Of a DNA stretch of 64,000 nt, positions 8,569 to 18,045 are shown piece after piece (position 1 is the stretch's first letter; each line of letters begins with the position of its first letter). The notes below the pieces were generated by a model, which saw nothing but the letters and a program-made list of their open reading frames with translations, had not been told where the DNA came from and did not search any database. Made by a program: the position numbers and the translations under genes. The DNA is taken from NCBI RefSeq assembly GCF_003478505.1, contig NZ_QUFI01000016.1, positions 1-64,000 of the forward strand, given 5' to 3'. The DNA comes from Clostridium sp. AF27-2AA. Its GTDB lineage: Bacteria > Bacillota > Clostridia > Lachnospirales > Lachnospiraceae.

Positions 8569-9373
8569 TCAGGATACAGGCTTTGAAAATAAAGCCAGAG
8601 TCCGGAAGCTTCCCTTACAGGTATTTACGGCACCGGATGCACAGAAACTAGAAACAGAAAAGCAGAATAAAAAAGAAACGGAAGCTTCTTTAAATGCGGA
8701 CAATGATACATACAATGGTCTGGAATGCAGTCAGGAACAAATAGAGCTGGTGCTCAGGGAAAAAGAAAAAATATTAGAAGAAGCCCGGAAAGAAGCGGCA
8801 GCCATTGAACAGGAAGCAAACGAAAAGGCAGAACAGATCTTTGAGGAAGCCCGGATGAAAGGATTTGAAGAAGGCAGACAAAAAGGCTATGAAGAGGGAC
8901 TGATTAGGGCAGAAGAGGAAAATGAGGCGAAACATCATGAAAATCAGCGGTTTTTTAAAGAAAGCCTGGAAAAAGCCTTAATAGAGATCAACAAAGAAAA
9001 AGAAAAATGCCTCAGAGAATATCTGGAAGAATTAAAAGATATTGCTGTGGCAGTGGCTGAAAAAGTGATCCATATCAGCCTGAGATCCAGCGGTTCTGTT
9101 ATAAGCAGGATGATAGAAGCTGAAACAGAAAAACTGCAGAAAATGGACTGGGTCAAGATCTATATGGAAAAAGAAGACTATGAGACCATGGTTCAGGCAG
9201 ATGGACATCTGGCAGAGAAACTGTCACGGCTCTCTGACAACGTCAAATTTATAGTAATGGAGGACGGAAAATGCGGAAGCTGTATCATCGAAATGCCGGA
9301 CGGGATCATAGATATGAGTGTAGATACCCAGCTTGAAAATATACACAGACTTGTAGACAACGCCAATACATAA
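8546..9373 (+). CDS. fliH: Flagellar export ATPase regulator FliH
   Basis: A 275-residue cytoplasmic protein expected to bind FliI and tether it to the C-ring. The N-terminal half is a long charged coiled coil (about 65-150, rich in E, K and A), with a G-containing stretch (GFEEGRQKGYEEG) typical of FliH. The C-terminal domain includes IAVAVAEKVIHISLRS. The start ATG follows GGGAGGAG and overlaps the fliG end by 23 bases. FliI follows after 39 bases. Confidence 0.88.
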   Translation: MTITLLSDQDTGFENKARVRKLPLQVFTAPDAQKLETEKQNKKETEASLNADNDTYNGLECSQEQIELVLREKEKILEEARKEAAAIEQEANEKAEQIFEEARMKGFEEGRQKGYEEGLIRAEEENEAKHHENQRFFKESLEKALIEINKEKEKCLREYLEELKDIAVAVAEKVIHISLRSSGSVISRMIEAETEKLQKMDWVKIYMEKEDYETMVQADGHLAEKLSRLSDNVKFIVMEDGKCGSCIIEMPDGIIDMSVDTQLENIHRLVDNANT

Positions 9374-9412
9374 AGATTTTATGGATACATAAAGTACACA
9401 GAGGTGAAAACC

Positions 9413-10714
9413 ATGTATGAAAATCTCCTGAAGTTAATACAGCAGGCAGAAACAGCAGACCGCATTGGAAAAATTGAAAATGTAGTGGGAATGTCAATGG
9501 AAGCTTCCGGAGGCAGATCCGGTGTTGGTGATATTGTTATGATCTACAATGAAGCTGAGAACTGTCAGGTTCCTGCGGAAGTGGTAGGATTCAAAAATGG
9601 CAAAATACAGCTGATGACCTATGAAAATATCAGCGGGATCACAGCGGGAAGTTTTGTCCGCAATACCGGATGCCGTTTGCAGATACCGGTGGGTGACTTC
9701 CTGAAAGGCCGTATCATCAACGCGCTGGGGCATCCCATTGACGAAAAAGGAGAGTTTCCCCCAGGGAAGCTTTATACAGTAGACAGTGCCTATATCAACC
9801 CTCTTAACCGTCCTCCTATCAGGGAACATCTGGAATTTGGGATTAAGGCCATTGATGGTTTAAATACCATTGGAAAAGGTCAGAGAATGGGGATTTTTGC
9901 AGGCTCCGGTGTTGGAAAAAGTACACTGATGGGAATGATCGCCCGGAATGTAAAAACAGATATCAATGTGATCGCCCTGGTAGGACAGCGAGGCAGGGAG
10001 GTTCTGGAATTTGTTAAAAAGGATCTGGGAGAAGAGGGCATGAAACGTTCTGTCCTTATTGTAGCCACATCAGACCAGCCGGCAATGCTGCGTATGAAAT
10101 GTCCCCTGGTTGCAACAACGATCGCTGAATATTTCAGGGATCAGGGAGCAGATGTGCTGCTGATGATGGATTCTCTTACCAGATATGCCATGGCACAGAG
10201 GGAGATCGGTCTTGCTATTGGAGAACCGCCTATAGCCAGAGGTTATACACCTTCTATTTATGCAGAATTTCCAAGGCTTCTGGAAAGAAGCGGGAATTTT
10301 GCAAAAGGTTCCATTACCGGGATTTATACGGTACTGGTGGAGGGAGACGATACCAATGAGCCGGTGGCTGATACAGTCAGAGGTATTTTGGATGGTCATA
10401 TTGTTTTAAGCAGGCAGCTGGCTAATGCAAACCATTTTCCGGCTATTGATATCAGTGCAAGTATTTCACGTCTTATGAATGATATAGCCGGGGAAGAACA
10501 CAGGAAAGCAGCTTCAAGGTTCCGGAACATGTTAAGCCTTTATCAGAAAAATGCAGACCTGATCTCCATTGGCGCTTACAAAAAAGGTGCAAACAGTGCT
10601 CTGGATGAAGCAGTTGACCGCATAGGTGATATGAATACATTTCTGGAACAGGAAACAGATGAAAATATCCCTTATGAGGAAAGCATAAGGAGAATGGAAA
10701 AAATCGTGGGTTAG
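9413..10714 (+). CDS. fliI: Flagellum-specific export ATPase FliI
   Basis: A 433-residue ATPase of the F1-beta type that drives loading of export substrates. The Walker A loop is GSGVGKST, the Walker B acid is in VLLMMDSLTRYAMAQRE, and the RGYTPSIYAEFPRLLERSG block is highly conserved. ATG at 9413 is chosen because AGAGGTG precedes it; an upstream in-frame GTG at 9404 overlaps that ribosome site. It lies between its partners fliH and fliJ. Confidence 0.97.
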   Translation: MYENLLKLIQQAETADRIGKIENVVGMSMEASGGRSGVGDIVMIYNEAENCQVPAEVVGFKNGKIQLMTYENISGITAGSFVRNTGCRLQIPVGDFLKGRIINALGHPIDEKGEFPPGKLYTVDSAYINPLNRPPIREHLEFGIKAIDGLNTIGKGQRMGIFAGSGVGKSTLMGMIARNVKTDINVIALVGQRGREVLEFVKKDLGEEGMKRSVLIVATSDQPAMLRMKCPLVATTIAEYFRDQGADVLLMMDSLTRYAMAQREIGLAIGEPPIARGYTPSIYAEFPRLLERSGNFAKGSITGIYTVLVEGDDTNEPVADTVRGILDGHIVLSRQLANANHFPAIDISASISRLMNDIAGEEHRKAASRFRNMLSLYQKNADLISIGAYKKGANSALDEAVDRIGDMNTFLEQETDENIPYEESIRRMEKIVG

Positions 10715-10738
10715 CAGTTATAGGAGATGATACTTAAG

Positions 10739-11197
10739 ATGAAGCGATTTAAATACAGTCTTGAAAATGTACTTCATTATAAGGAACAGATTCTGGACAG
10801 CATTAAGGCAGAACATGGTACACTTCTGGCACAGATCCGGAAAAAAGAAGCAGAGATACAGGAACTGGAGAACAAGCTGGTATCTGCCCAGAATAAGATG
10901 GATGATTTGAAAAAACAGGATGTACAGATAAAAGATATTTGTCTTTATGGTATGTATATCAGTGAAATGGAAGATCAGATCCGGAAAAAACAGGAACAGT
11001 TAAAGCTTTTACAGCAGCAGGAAGAAAAGAAAAAAGAACAAGTGATCGCTGCAAAGATAGATACGTCCCGTTATGAAAAGTTAAAGGACAGGCGGCAGAG
11101 TGAGTATGAAAAAGCAGCAAAAAAGGCACAGGAGCTGTTTATAGAAGAATATGCTTCAAGAACAGCCAGGTATTCTCAAAACAGGGAGGTGGTCTAG
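10739..11197 (+). CDS. fliJ: Flagellar export chaperone-like stalk protein FliJ
   Basis: A 152-residue, almost entirely coiled-coil protein that fits as the central stalk of the FliI ATPase ring. The start MKRFKYSLENVLHYKE matches the family's usual N-terminus, so ATG at 10739 is preferred. An in-frame ATG at 10727 has its GGAG touching the start codon. The identification rests on position between fliI and fliK and on the coiled-coil pattern, since FliJ sequences are weakly conserved. Confidence 0.82.
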   Translation: MKRFKYSLENVLHYKEQILDSIKAEHGTLLAQIRKKEAEIQELENKLVSAQNKMDDLKKQDVQIKDICLYGMYISEMEDQIRKKQEQLKLLQQQEEKKKEQVIAAKIDTSRYEKLKDRRQSEYEKAAKKAQELFIEEYASRTARYSQNREVV

Positions 11198-11198
11198 G

Positions 11199-12401
11199 TT
11201 GAACAGGATTGAAAATGCCGGTCAGGTAAAGACAGGATATTCTGTGAAGTCAGGTACGAACTCAGAAGAAAAAGTAGGGAATGGGTCAGATTTTGCATCT
11301 ATGCTGACAAAATACAAGAAAAGAGCAGCCCAGGATGACGAAACAAAAAAAGCAGAAACAGGGGAAACAAAAAATAAAGAAACACAGCCAGAAGAAACCA
11401 AAAACAGGGAAAATGAAAAACAGGTTAATGGCAGGCAGTCCGGAGAAAACGAAAAAACAGATGAAATAAAAGCAGAAATAAAAGTAACGGACATACAGGA
11501 CGAAAAGAACAGCCAGGATGGAGAAAAAGAGCAGGAACTGGCAGCTGCCTATGCTTCTGAAACCTGTTACAGGACCTTTGTACAGATAACAGCAGAAAAT
11601 AGTAAAACGCCTGCTGTTTACAACAATGAAATAAATGGAATACAAGATCTGGCTGTACAGACAACGTCGGAAGCAGGAATGGAGGATCAGTCGGCAGCTG
11701 TCAGTACCATACAGAAGACCGAAGCCCCCCACACAGAAACAGCTGTCCATGCAGATGGCTTAAAACTCCAGAACAGGCTGGAACAGACCGGAGAGACAGA
11801 AGATACAGGACGGACCGGAGAAGCCGGGCAGTCAAAGCAAACTGCCAAAATGAACCGGGAAGAAGAGATGCCAGACCGGAAGGAACATATTTCCGGAAAG
11901 GAAATGACAGCCCTGGCATCGCCCGGTTATACAGGAACTGTTGAAAGTTCAGCTGGAACAGCAGCAAAACCAGCTGCTGTTGATACAGGACCGGCAGACC
12001 GGCTGACAACAGCCCAGGATACATTGACAGAGGATCTGGGAAACTACCTGGATACAAAGATCAGTGAAAAAAAAGGAAAGCTGGAGCTTTCCCTGGAGCC
12101 GGAAAGGCTTGGAAAGCTGACTATCCGGCTGGAGTATGAAAAAGGAAAAACAGAGGTCACTATTTTTTCAACCAGTGCAAAAACACTGGAGATATTAAGC
12201 AAAGAAGCAGGGCATCTGGCGCAGATCCTGGAAGAAAAAACAGGAACTCCTACTGTTATTTACACACCGGAACAGACTGAAAACAGGCAAAATATGGATC
12301 AGGATACCGGTCATGGCAGAAATGGCAGGCAGGGCCCAAAAGAGCAGCGCCAGAAGCAGGATGACAGCTTTGCCCAACAGCTGAGGCTGGGACTGGCCTA
12401 G
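11199..12401 (+). CDS. fliK: Flagellar hook-length control protein FliK
   Basis: A 400-residue exported ruler protein that measures the hook and switches export specificity through FlhB. The N-terminal two thirds are low-complexity (E, K, T, Q rich), as expected of an extended ruler. The C-terminal domain (about residues 295-365) has the conserved LSLEPERLGKLTIRLEYEKG pattern. The gene begins with a TTG codon at 11199, preceded by GGGAGGTGG at 11184-11192 and overlapping almost exactly the fliJ stop. Upstream ATGs in this frame lie inside fliJ and lack this site. Confidence 0.87.
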   Translation: MNRIENAGQVKTGYSVKSGTNSEEKVGNGSDFASMLTKYKKRAAQDDETKKAETGETKNKETQPEETKNRENEKQVNGRQSGENEKTDEIKAEIKVTDIQDEKNSQDGEKEQELAAAYASETCYRTFVQITAENSKTPAVYNNEINGIQDLAVQTTSEAGMEDQSAAVSTIQKTEAPHTETAVHADGLKLQNRLEQTGETEDTGRTGEAGQSKQTAKMNREEEMPDRKEHISGKEMTALASPGYTGTVESSAGTAAKPAAVDTGPADRLTTAQDTLTEDLGNYLDTKISEKKGKLELSLEPERLGKLTIRLEYEKGKTEVTIFSTSAKTLEILSKEAGHLAQILEEKTGTPTVIYTPEQTENRQNMDQDTGHGRNGRQGPKEQRQKQDDSFAQQLRLGLA

Positions 12402-12419
12402 AAGGAGGATTAAAGTGAT

Positions 12420-13016
12420 ATGGCAGATCAAATAACAGTCAGCAGCACTGCAAACCCGTATCAGGCAGGTGTTTACAGTGCCGGATCCAACAGCAAGAAC
12501 ACGATGGATGTAAACAGCTTTATCAAGCTGTTAGCAGCACAGCTTGCAAATCAGGATATGACAAGCCCTATGGATAACAGTGAAATGATGTCCCAGATGA
12601 CCAATATGGCAATGGTTCAGTCACTTACTGCCATGACAAAGTCATTAAATACATCAGCTGCTGTTACAACACAGACGTATGCAGGCAGCCTGATCGGTCA
12701 GGAGGTAACTGTGGCAGTTACAGATCCTGATACCGGGAAAGCAAATGGCGTGAAATACGGAAAGGTAGTTTCTGTTGATTTTACCAAGGGAGATCCGGTA
12801 GTACGTCTGGAAGGTGATGATACTGGTTATAAGATGTCCAGTGTCCTGGGAGTAGGAAAGCTTCAGGACACACAGGATACAACAGATAAGTCAGAGGCAG
12901 CAGGTGAAAAAGATCCTGACAGGGGATCTGAAAAAACAGATAAGATCACAGGACAGTTAGCAAATGCAGATCTGAAAGACACAGGATCTGAAGATACAGA
13001 AACAGAAGAAATGTAA
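12420..13016 (+). CDS. flgD: Hook assembly scaffold protein FlgD
   Basis: A 198-residue hook-cap protein needed for polymerisation of FlgE. The conserved N-terminal block is present: FIKLLAAQLANQDMTSPMDN, followed by QMTNMAMVQSLTAM. The C-terminal region is short and ends in an acidic, low-complexity tail (from about residue 155), so the hybrid FlgD Tudor/Fn3 region seen in longer homologues is reduced. AAGGAGG lies 11 bases before the ATG. Confidence 0.92.
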   Translation: MADQITVSSTANPYQAGVYSAGSNSKNTMDVNSFIKLLAAQLANQDMTSPMDNSEMMSQMTNMAMVQSLTAMTKSLNTSAAVTTQTYAGSLIGQEVTVAVTDPDTGKANGVKYGKVVSVDFTKGDPVVRLEGDDTGYKMSSVLGVGKLQDTQDTTDKSEAAGEKDPDRGSEKTDKITGQLANADLKDTGSEDTETEEM

Positions 13017-13032
13017 AAAGGAGCAAAAGAAT

Positions 13033-13956
13033 ATGTTAAGAGCAATGGATTCAGCAGTATCAGGTCTTCGGGCGCATCAGAACAAACTGGACGTCATCGG
13101 CAACAATATTGCAAACGTAAATACATTTGGTTTTAAGTCCCAGAGTTACAGCTTTAAAGAGGCAATGTACCAGACTTCCACCACTTCCACAAAGGGAAGC
13201 GAGAATGCCGGTGGTGTAAATGCAGCCCAGTATGGATATGGTTCCATGATGGGTTCCATCAGTACAGATATGGGTGCCTCTACACCAACCTATGTAGGTG
13301 GTCTTAATGCAAGTGTAGACGGAGAAGGCTTCTTTATTACATTTCCAAAGAGTACAGAAACGGTTGCAGTAGCGGATATGAAGAAAACGGACTTTGATTA
13401 TACCAGAGTTGGCCAGTTCAATATTGACGGAAATGGATATCTTACAGATGCCAACGGAAATTTTGTTTATGGTTTCCGGCCGGATAACGTAGCAGCTCCA
13501 ACAAAATTTGACGGAGCCCTTGTAGCCATCAAGGTTCCTACAGATGTAGATGGCGCAAGCTTTGACGGAAATGATTCCCTTCAGCTGACGGATGTAAAAA
13601 TCAACAGTCTGGGAGAGATTTCAGGTACAGTAAAGTCAACGGACAAGGATAAGGATGGAAAAACCGTCAGCATCGGTAAGGTTGCCATTGCTACTTTCCA
13701 GAATCCGGAGGGCTTAAGCAAAAAGGGTTCTTTTTACTATGGAGCAGCAGAAAGCGATAACAGTGGTAATGCTTCCGCTACAATCCCAGGAGGAAGCACC
13801 TCTTCTTTAATGACTGGATATCTGGAGGCTTCCAATGTGGATCTTGCAAAGGAATTTTCTGATATGATCACAACACAGAGAGGCTTTCAGGCCAATTCAA
13901 AGATCATAACAGTCAGTGATGAGATCCTGTCTGACCTGATCAACATGAAGCGGTAA
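13033..13956 (+). CDS. flgE: Flagellar hook protein FlgE
   Basis: A 307-residue hook subunit. It has the rod/hook N-terminal signature GNNIANVNTFGFKSQ (about 19-33), a GEGFFI segment typical of the D1 domain, and the C-terminal helix NVDLAKEFSDMITTQRGFQANSKII. It is shorter than enterobacterial FlgE, like the hook proteins of several Firmicutes. It follows flgD and precedes flbD, the common clostridial order. Confidence 0.94.
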   Translation: MLRAMDSAVSGLRAHQNKLDVIGNNIANVNTFGFKSQSYSFKEAMYQTSTTSTKGSENAGGVNAAQYGYGSMMGSISTDMGASTPTYVGGLNASVDGEGFFITFPKSTETVAVADMKKTDFDYTRVGQFNIDGNGYLTDANGNFVYGFRPDNVAAPTKFDGALVAIKVPTDVDGASFDGNDSLQLTDVKINSLGEISGTVKSTDKDKDGKTVSIGKVAIATFQNPEGLSKKGSFYYGAAESDNSGNASATIPGGSTSSLMTGYLEASNVDLAKEFSDMITTQRGFQANSKIITVSDEILSDLINMKR

Positions 13957-13961
13957 GTAAT

Positions 13962-14165
13962 ATGATCTGTGTAGAACGTCTTAACGGAGAGATTTTATAT
14001 CTGAACTGGCTTCAGGTTGAACTGATTGAACAGATTCCGGAAACAAAGATCCGTATGATGAATGGAGATTACTATCTGGTAAAAGACAGTGTAGAAAGCA
14101 TCAAAGATCAGGTGACCGGGTTCTTTCAAAGATGTGTCAGCATAAAAAAAGAGGAGCAGATTTAG
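13962..14165 (+). CDS. flbD: FlbD family small flagellar protein
   Basis: A 67-residue protein of the FlbD/YlzI family, found between flgE and motA or fliL in many Firmicutes and spirochaete flagellar operons. Its biochemical function is not settled. The typical pattern is visible: ICVERLNGEILYLN near the start, ETKIRMMNGDYYLVKDSVE in the middle and FFQRC near the end. It follows flgE after 5 bases and is probably translationally coupled. Confidence 0.9.
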   Translation: MICVERLNGEILYLNWLQVELIEQIPETKIRMMNGDYYLVKDSVESIKDQVTGFFQRCVSIKKEEQI

Positions 14166-14177
14166 GAGGAAAAGCAG

Positions 14178-14996
14178 GTGGATCCTACAACATTACTAGG
14201 TATAATCCTGGGTTTTGCTTTAATTGTAAACGGAATCAGTTTTGCCAAGATTGGTAACTTTATTGATATCCCCAGTATGGTCATTGTAATTGGTGGGGCT
14301 CTGTCAGCAACTTTGTCCAGCTATCCATTAGGGATATTAAAAGATATCCCAAAGCATTTTGCAGTACTTATAAGGGGAAACCGCTATAATATCCCCAAAT
14401 TGATCGAACAGCTTGTAGATCTGGGAACCATAGCAAGGCAGAGCGGCCTTCTGGCGTTGGAGGATAAAGCGGCGGAGATCAAGGATCCTTTCTTTAAGCA
14501 GAGTGTCCTGATGATCGTAGATGCAAACGATCCGGACAAAGTAAGGCTGGTTCTGGAAAGAGAACTGGATAATATGATGGTCCGTCACGACCAGGCGGCA
14601 GGTCTTTATGAAAAAGCTGCATCTTATGCACCGTCCTTTGGCATGATAGGTACCCTGATCGGTCTGATCAACATGCTGAAGGGAATGAATATGGATGCAG
14701 GCGGTTCATCTACTATCGGAAGCGACATGTCAGTAGCATTGATCACAACCTTTTACGGCTGTATTCTTGCAAATGTTATTTTTAATCCGATCGCAAAGAA
14801 ACTGAGGATCCGTCAGGATGAGGAAGAACTGTATTGTTCTACTATCATTGAAGGGATCATTGCCATACAGGCAGGAGAAAATCCAAAATACCTGAGAGAA
14901 CATCTTCTTGCATCGATTAAACAGTCACAGCAGCAGAAGATTCTTGCAAAAGCAGGAGATGGAGGTTCCCAGGGGAAGGAACAGGAAGATAAATGA
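14178..14996 (+). CDS. motA: Flagellar stator protein MotA
   Basis: A 272-residue membrane protein of the proton or sodium channel stator. Hydrophobic segments lie near residues 1-20, 33-50, 150-170 and 185-205. The cytoplasmic loop between the second and third carries charged residues expected to contact FliG. The start is GTG at 14178, preceded by TTTAGGAGGA. The stop overlaps the motB start in an ATGA arrangement, which implies coupled translation of the two subunits. Confidence 0.94.
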   Translation: MDPTTLLGIILGFALIVNGISFAKIGNFIDIPSMVIVIGGALSATLSSYPLGILKDIPKHFAVLIRGNRYNIPKLIEQLVDLGTIARQSGLLALEDKAAEIKDPFFKQSVLMIVDANDPDKVRLVLERELDNMMVRHDQAAGLYEKAASYAPSFGMIGTLIGLINMLKGMNMDAGGSSTIGSDMSVALITTFYGCILANVIFNPIAKKLRIRQDEEELYCSTIIEGIIAIQAGENPKYLREHLLASIKQSQQQKILAKAGDGGSQGKEQEDK

Positions 14997-16027
14997 GTAA
15001 GAAAAATCGCCCCACAGACAGCGGCGGCAACTGGATGGATACTTATGGAGACATGGTAACATTGCTGCTTACATTTTTTATCATGCTGTATTCCATGTCT
15101 AACCTGGACGCACAAAAATGGAGTGTTTTTGTGAAAAGCATTCCAAGCATACAGAACCAGGGATCAGAGAATATTACCATTAATTCCCAGATGTCAGATA
15201 CACCAGATGTGGATAGCAAAGGCCAGGAGATCGGCCAGGAGATTGCCCAGGAAGCTCTTCAGACAGAAGATGTAAATAAGCTGTATCTTACGATTGCTGA
15301 AAGCCTGAATGAGTCGGGGGTCAAGGATGCTACGGTCATCAGAGGAGATGATTATACTTATGTTTCTTTTGCAAATAGTGTATTTTTCGATGCAAACAGC
15401 TCCGTGCTTACACGGGAAGGACAGGCAGTCCTCTATACATTTGCAAAAGCCATAGCTCCTGCAGCAGGTGGGATTGAACAGGTTAATATCATGTCCCACA
15501 CTGCGAAAGTAACAGATAATTCACAGATCAATCCACAGACTATACGAAAAGACCGTATCCTTTCGGCGATGAGATCTGCAGAAGTATCTATTTACCTGCA
15601 GCACCAGAATGTAATAAAGCCGGAGAAGCTGGTGGATATAAGTTATGGTGAATATCGCCCCATAGCAGATAATTCCACAGAAGAAGGAAGGATAAAAAAC
15701 CGCAGGATTGAATTTTTGCTTTTAGATAATGGGGCAAAAGAAAAAGACCTGGATGAGTATTATAAAGAGTTTAAGAGCGGTGAATATACGAATACTACAG
15801 TAGTAACGGTAGGGCAGTCACAAAGCTCCTCCCAGGGTGGTGAAACCGTACCGGCAGATACAGAGGCACCGGCAGATACCGGTGCAGCAGATGCAGAAAC
15901 TGTAGAGGCAGGTGCAGAAGATGCAGGAACTGTAGAGGCAGGCGCAGAAGATGCAGGAACAGCAGCAGATACAGGAACAGCAGCAGATACAGGGCCTGTG
16001 GAGGAAATGCAAAATACCAGTGAATAA
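14993..16027 (+). CDS. motB: Flagellar stator protein MotB
   Basis: A 344-residue stator subunit with one membrane segment near residues 20-38. The channel aspartate is D20 in TYGDMVTLLLTFF. An OmpA-like peptidoglycan-binding domain spans about 115-245. The C-terminal about 85 residues form an unusual acidic, alanine-rich tail with tandem copies of a TVEAGAEDAG unit. Whether the ion is H+ or Na+ cannot be told here. No fliL follows; fliM starts 16 bases later. Confidence 0.93.
   Translation: MSKKNRPTDSGGNWMDTYGDMVTLLLTFFIMLYSMSNLDAQKWSVFVKSIPSIQNQGSENITINSQMSDTPDVDSKGQEIGQEIAQEALQTEDVNKLYLTIAESLNESGVKDATVIRGDDYTYVSFANSVFFDANSSVLTREGQAVLYTFAKAIAPAAGGIEQVNIMSHTAKVTDNSQINPQTIRKDRILSAMRSAEVSIYLQHQNVIKPEKLVDISYGEYRPIADNSTEEGRIKNRRIEFLLLDNGAKEKDLDEYYKEFKSGEYTNTTVVTVGQSQSSSQGGETVPADTEAPADTGAADAETVEAGAEDAGTVEAGAEDAGTAADTGTAADTGPVEEMQNTSE
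15896..15990 (+). repeat. Tandem repeat encoding the acidic MotB tail
   Basis: A 30-base unit encoding TVEAGAEDAG occurs twice in near-identical form (from about 15899), followed by two copies of a 15-base unit encoding TAADT/G-type sequence. The tail lies beyond the peptidoglycan-binding domain. Such in-frame repeats can change copy number by slippage. Confidence 0.75.
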
Positions 16028-16042
16028 GAGAGGTCAGGAAGA

Positions 16043-17134
16043 ATGGCAGATGTTTTATCACAAAGCCAGATAGATGCACTTTTAAAATCCATGAGTGCAG
16101 ATGCACCAGCACAGGAAACGAAAACCGAATCTGTACAGCCTCTGTCGCCAGAAGAAAAGAACTATATTAAATACGACTTTTTCAGCCCGAGGAAATTCAC
16201 AAAAGAAAAAATGAAGATCCTCAGGAGTGTATTTGAGAATTATGCTCGTATTCTTACTTCCCAGATCAACGGTATTTTCCGCGTGATGACGGACATAACG
16301 GTGCTGGATGTACAGGAAAGAAGGTATTACGAATACGTAAATGCCCTTCACGAAAACGACTGCATGACACTGATAGACGCATCAATAGCAGGAGAAGAAA
16401 AAATGAGTGTTCCCCTGATGCTGTTTGTAACTCCGGGTATGGTGATTACACTGATCAACCATATGCTGGGGGGCGAAGATGTTGTAGCAGTAGAGGATGA
16501 TTACCGGTATTCCGACGTGGAACGTGCTTTGTACAAGCGGATTGTAGAATATATGACAGGTGCCTTAAAGGATGGATTTTCAAATTATGTGAGCATTGAT
16601 TTTTCCGTAGAACATGTAGAAGAAAATCCAACCATGGTCCAGGATGTAGGTCTGGATGAAACAGTAGCCATTATCATTTTAAATGTGGACATATCTGGAC
16701 AGGCACAGGAAAAATTAAAGATCTGCCTTCCGGGCAATCTTCTTACGGTGATCTTTCACAGTATTGACGACCGTAAGCACCTGGCAAGAGGATTTTCTTA
16801 TCAGGATAATAAAGAGAAGATCATGGATAATATCCGTTACTCCAAACTGCCTATTACAGGACAGCTTGGCACGGTACAGCTGGATCTGAAAGGACTTTAT
16901 CAGATCCAGGTAGGAGATGTGATCGATCTTGGAAAGTCAAAAGACAGTCCGGTCAGACTTTTTGTAGGACGTCAGCCTTGGTTTACAGGACAAATGGGAT
17001 GTTATAAGAAAAATGTGGCTGTGAAGATTGAAAAATGCATTGCGTCACAAATAGAAGAAAAGAAAACGGATATAATGCCGCAGAAGGAAGAAGATCCTGA
17101 TAACAGTGACGGATCTGTAAAAGAACAAGGATAA
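16043..17134 (+). CDS. fliM: Flagellar motor switch protein FliM
   Basis: A 363-residue C-ring protein that binds phospho-CheY and sets rotation direction. The N-terminal CheY-binding peptide is VLSQSQIDALLKSM. The middle CheC-like domain includes MLGGEDVVAVEDDYRYSDVE, and the C-terminal SpoA/FliN-like domain starts near residue 265 (LPITGQLGTVQLDLKG). AGGAAG precedes the ATG. It sits just upstream of cheY and fliY, with which it works. Confidence 0.95.
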   Translation: MADVLSQSQIDALLKSMSADAPAQETKTESVQPLSPEEKNYIKYDFFSPRKFTKEKMKILRSVFENYARILTSQINGIFRVMTDITVLDVQERRYYEYVNALHENDCMTLIDASIAGEEKMSVPLMLFVTPGMVITLINHMLGGEDVVAVEDDYRYSDVERALYKRIVEYMTGALKDGFSNYVSIDFSVEHVEENPTMVQDVGLDETVAIIILNVDISGQAQEKLKICLPGNLLTVIFHSIDDRKHLARGFSYQDNKEKIMDNIRYSKLPITGQLGTVQLDLKGLYQIQVGDVIDLGKSKDSPVRLFVGRQPWFTGQMGCYKKNVAVKIEKCIASQIEEKKTDIMPQKEEDPDNSDGSVKEQG

Positions 17135-17191
17135 ATACGCTCCGAAATACGGGAGTATAAATTAAGAATGAAGGAAGAAGAGGAATAAGAA

Positions 17192-17554
17192 ATGGCTAAG
17201 ATAATGCTGGTAGATGATGCTGCTTTTATGAGGATGATGATCAAGAAAGCTCTCAGTTCAAGTGGATATAACGATTTTATCGAGGCACAGGATGGGGCAG
17301 AAGCAGTGAAAAAATACAGTGAGGAAAAACCGGACATGGTAATTATGGATATCACCATGCCAAATATGGACGGGCTTCAGGCTTTGAAAAAAATTCGTGA
17401 AGGTGATCCAAATGCCAAAGTTGTTATGTGTACAGCAATGGGACAGGAAAGCATGGTTGTAGATGCGATCAAATCAGGTGCCCGTGATTTTGTGGTGAAG
17501 CCTTTTGATGCACAGAGAATTGTAAAAACTGTAAATGACATTTTAGGAAAATGA
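17192..17554 (+). CDS. cheY: Chemotaxis response regulator CheY
   Basis: A 120-residue single-domain receiver. The acidic pocket is DD at residues 8-9 with the phosphoacceptor D53 in MDITMPNMDG. The switch threonine lies in CTAMGQ and the lysine in VVKPF. It is placed between fliM and the displaced flgC, close to its target FliM and its phosphatase FliY. The stop lies shortly before the flgC ribosome site. Confidence 0.95.
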   Translation: MAKIMLVDDAAFMRMMIKKALSSSGYNDFIEAQDGAEAVKKYSEEKPDMVIMDITMPNMDGLQALKKIREGDPNAKVVMCTAMGQESMVVDAIKSGARDFVVKPFDAQRIVKTVNDILGK

Positions 17555-17574
17555 TCCATAAGGAGGGAACTGTT

Positions 17575-18024
17575 ATGGCATTTTTAGGTTCATTTGATAT
17601 AAGCGCTTCTGGAATGAGCGCACAGCGTGTCAGGATGGATATTGCGGCAGAAAACATAGCAAATATGGACACAACGCGGACAGAGTCAGGTGGTCCATAC
17701 CGAAGGAAAAATGTACTTCTTGAAAGCTATTCAGATACGTCTTTTGCCCAGGCGATGGAAAATGCAGCACGGGGAAAAGGAATAACCAGCCGTCATGCAG
17801 GAGTAAGAGTTTCTGGCATTGTGGAAGATGACAGAGAAGCTAAGAAAGTTTACAATCCGGACCATCCGGATGCGGATGCGGACGGCTATGTGACTATGCC
17901 AAATGTGGATGTGCTGAAGGAAACGGTAGACAGCATGTCAGCTACCCGGTCTTATGAAGCAAATGTAACAGCGTTAAACGCAATTAAGCTGATGGCTCAG
18001 AAAGCACTGGAAATTGGTAAGTAA
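17575..18024 (+). CDS. flgC: Flagellar proximal rod protein FlgC
   Basis: A 149-residue rod protein with the N-terminal FDISASGMSAQRVRMD and AAENIANMDT blocks and the C-terminal MPNVDVLKETVDSMSATRSYEANV segment, all characteristic of FlgC. The start at 17575 is chosen because AGGAGG stands 8 bases upstream; an in-frame ATG at 17551 lies inside the end of cheY. Position is unusual: flgC normally follows flgB, but here it sits between cheY and fliY, 12 kb downstream. Confidence 0.95.
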   Translation: MAFLGSFDISASGMSAQRVRMDIAAENIANMDTTRTESGGPYRRKNVLLESYSDTSFAQAMENAARGKGITSRHAGVRVSGIVEDDREAKKVYNPDHPDADADGYVTMPNVDVLKETVDSMSATRSYEANVTALNAIKLMAQKALEIGK

Positions 18025-18045
18025 AAAACAGGAGGAAAATAAAAA

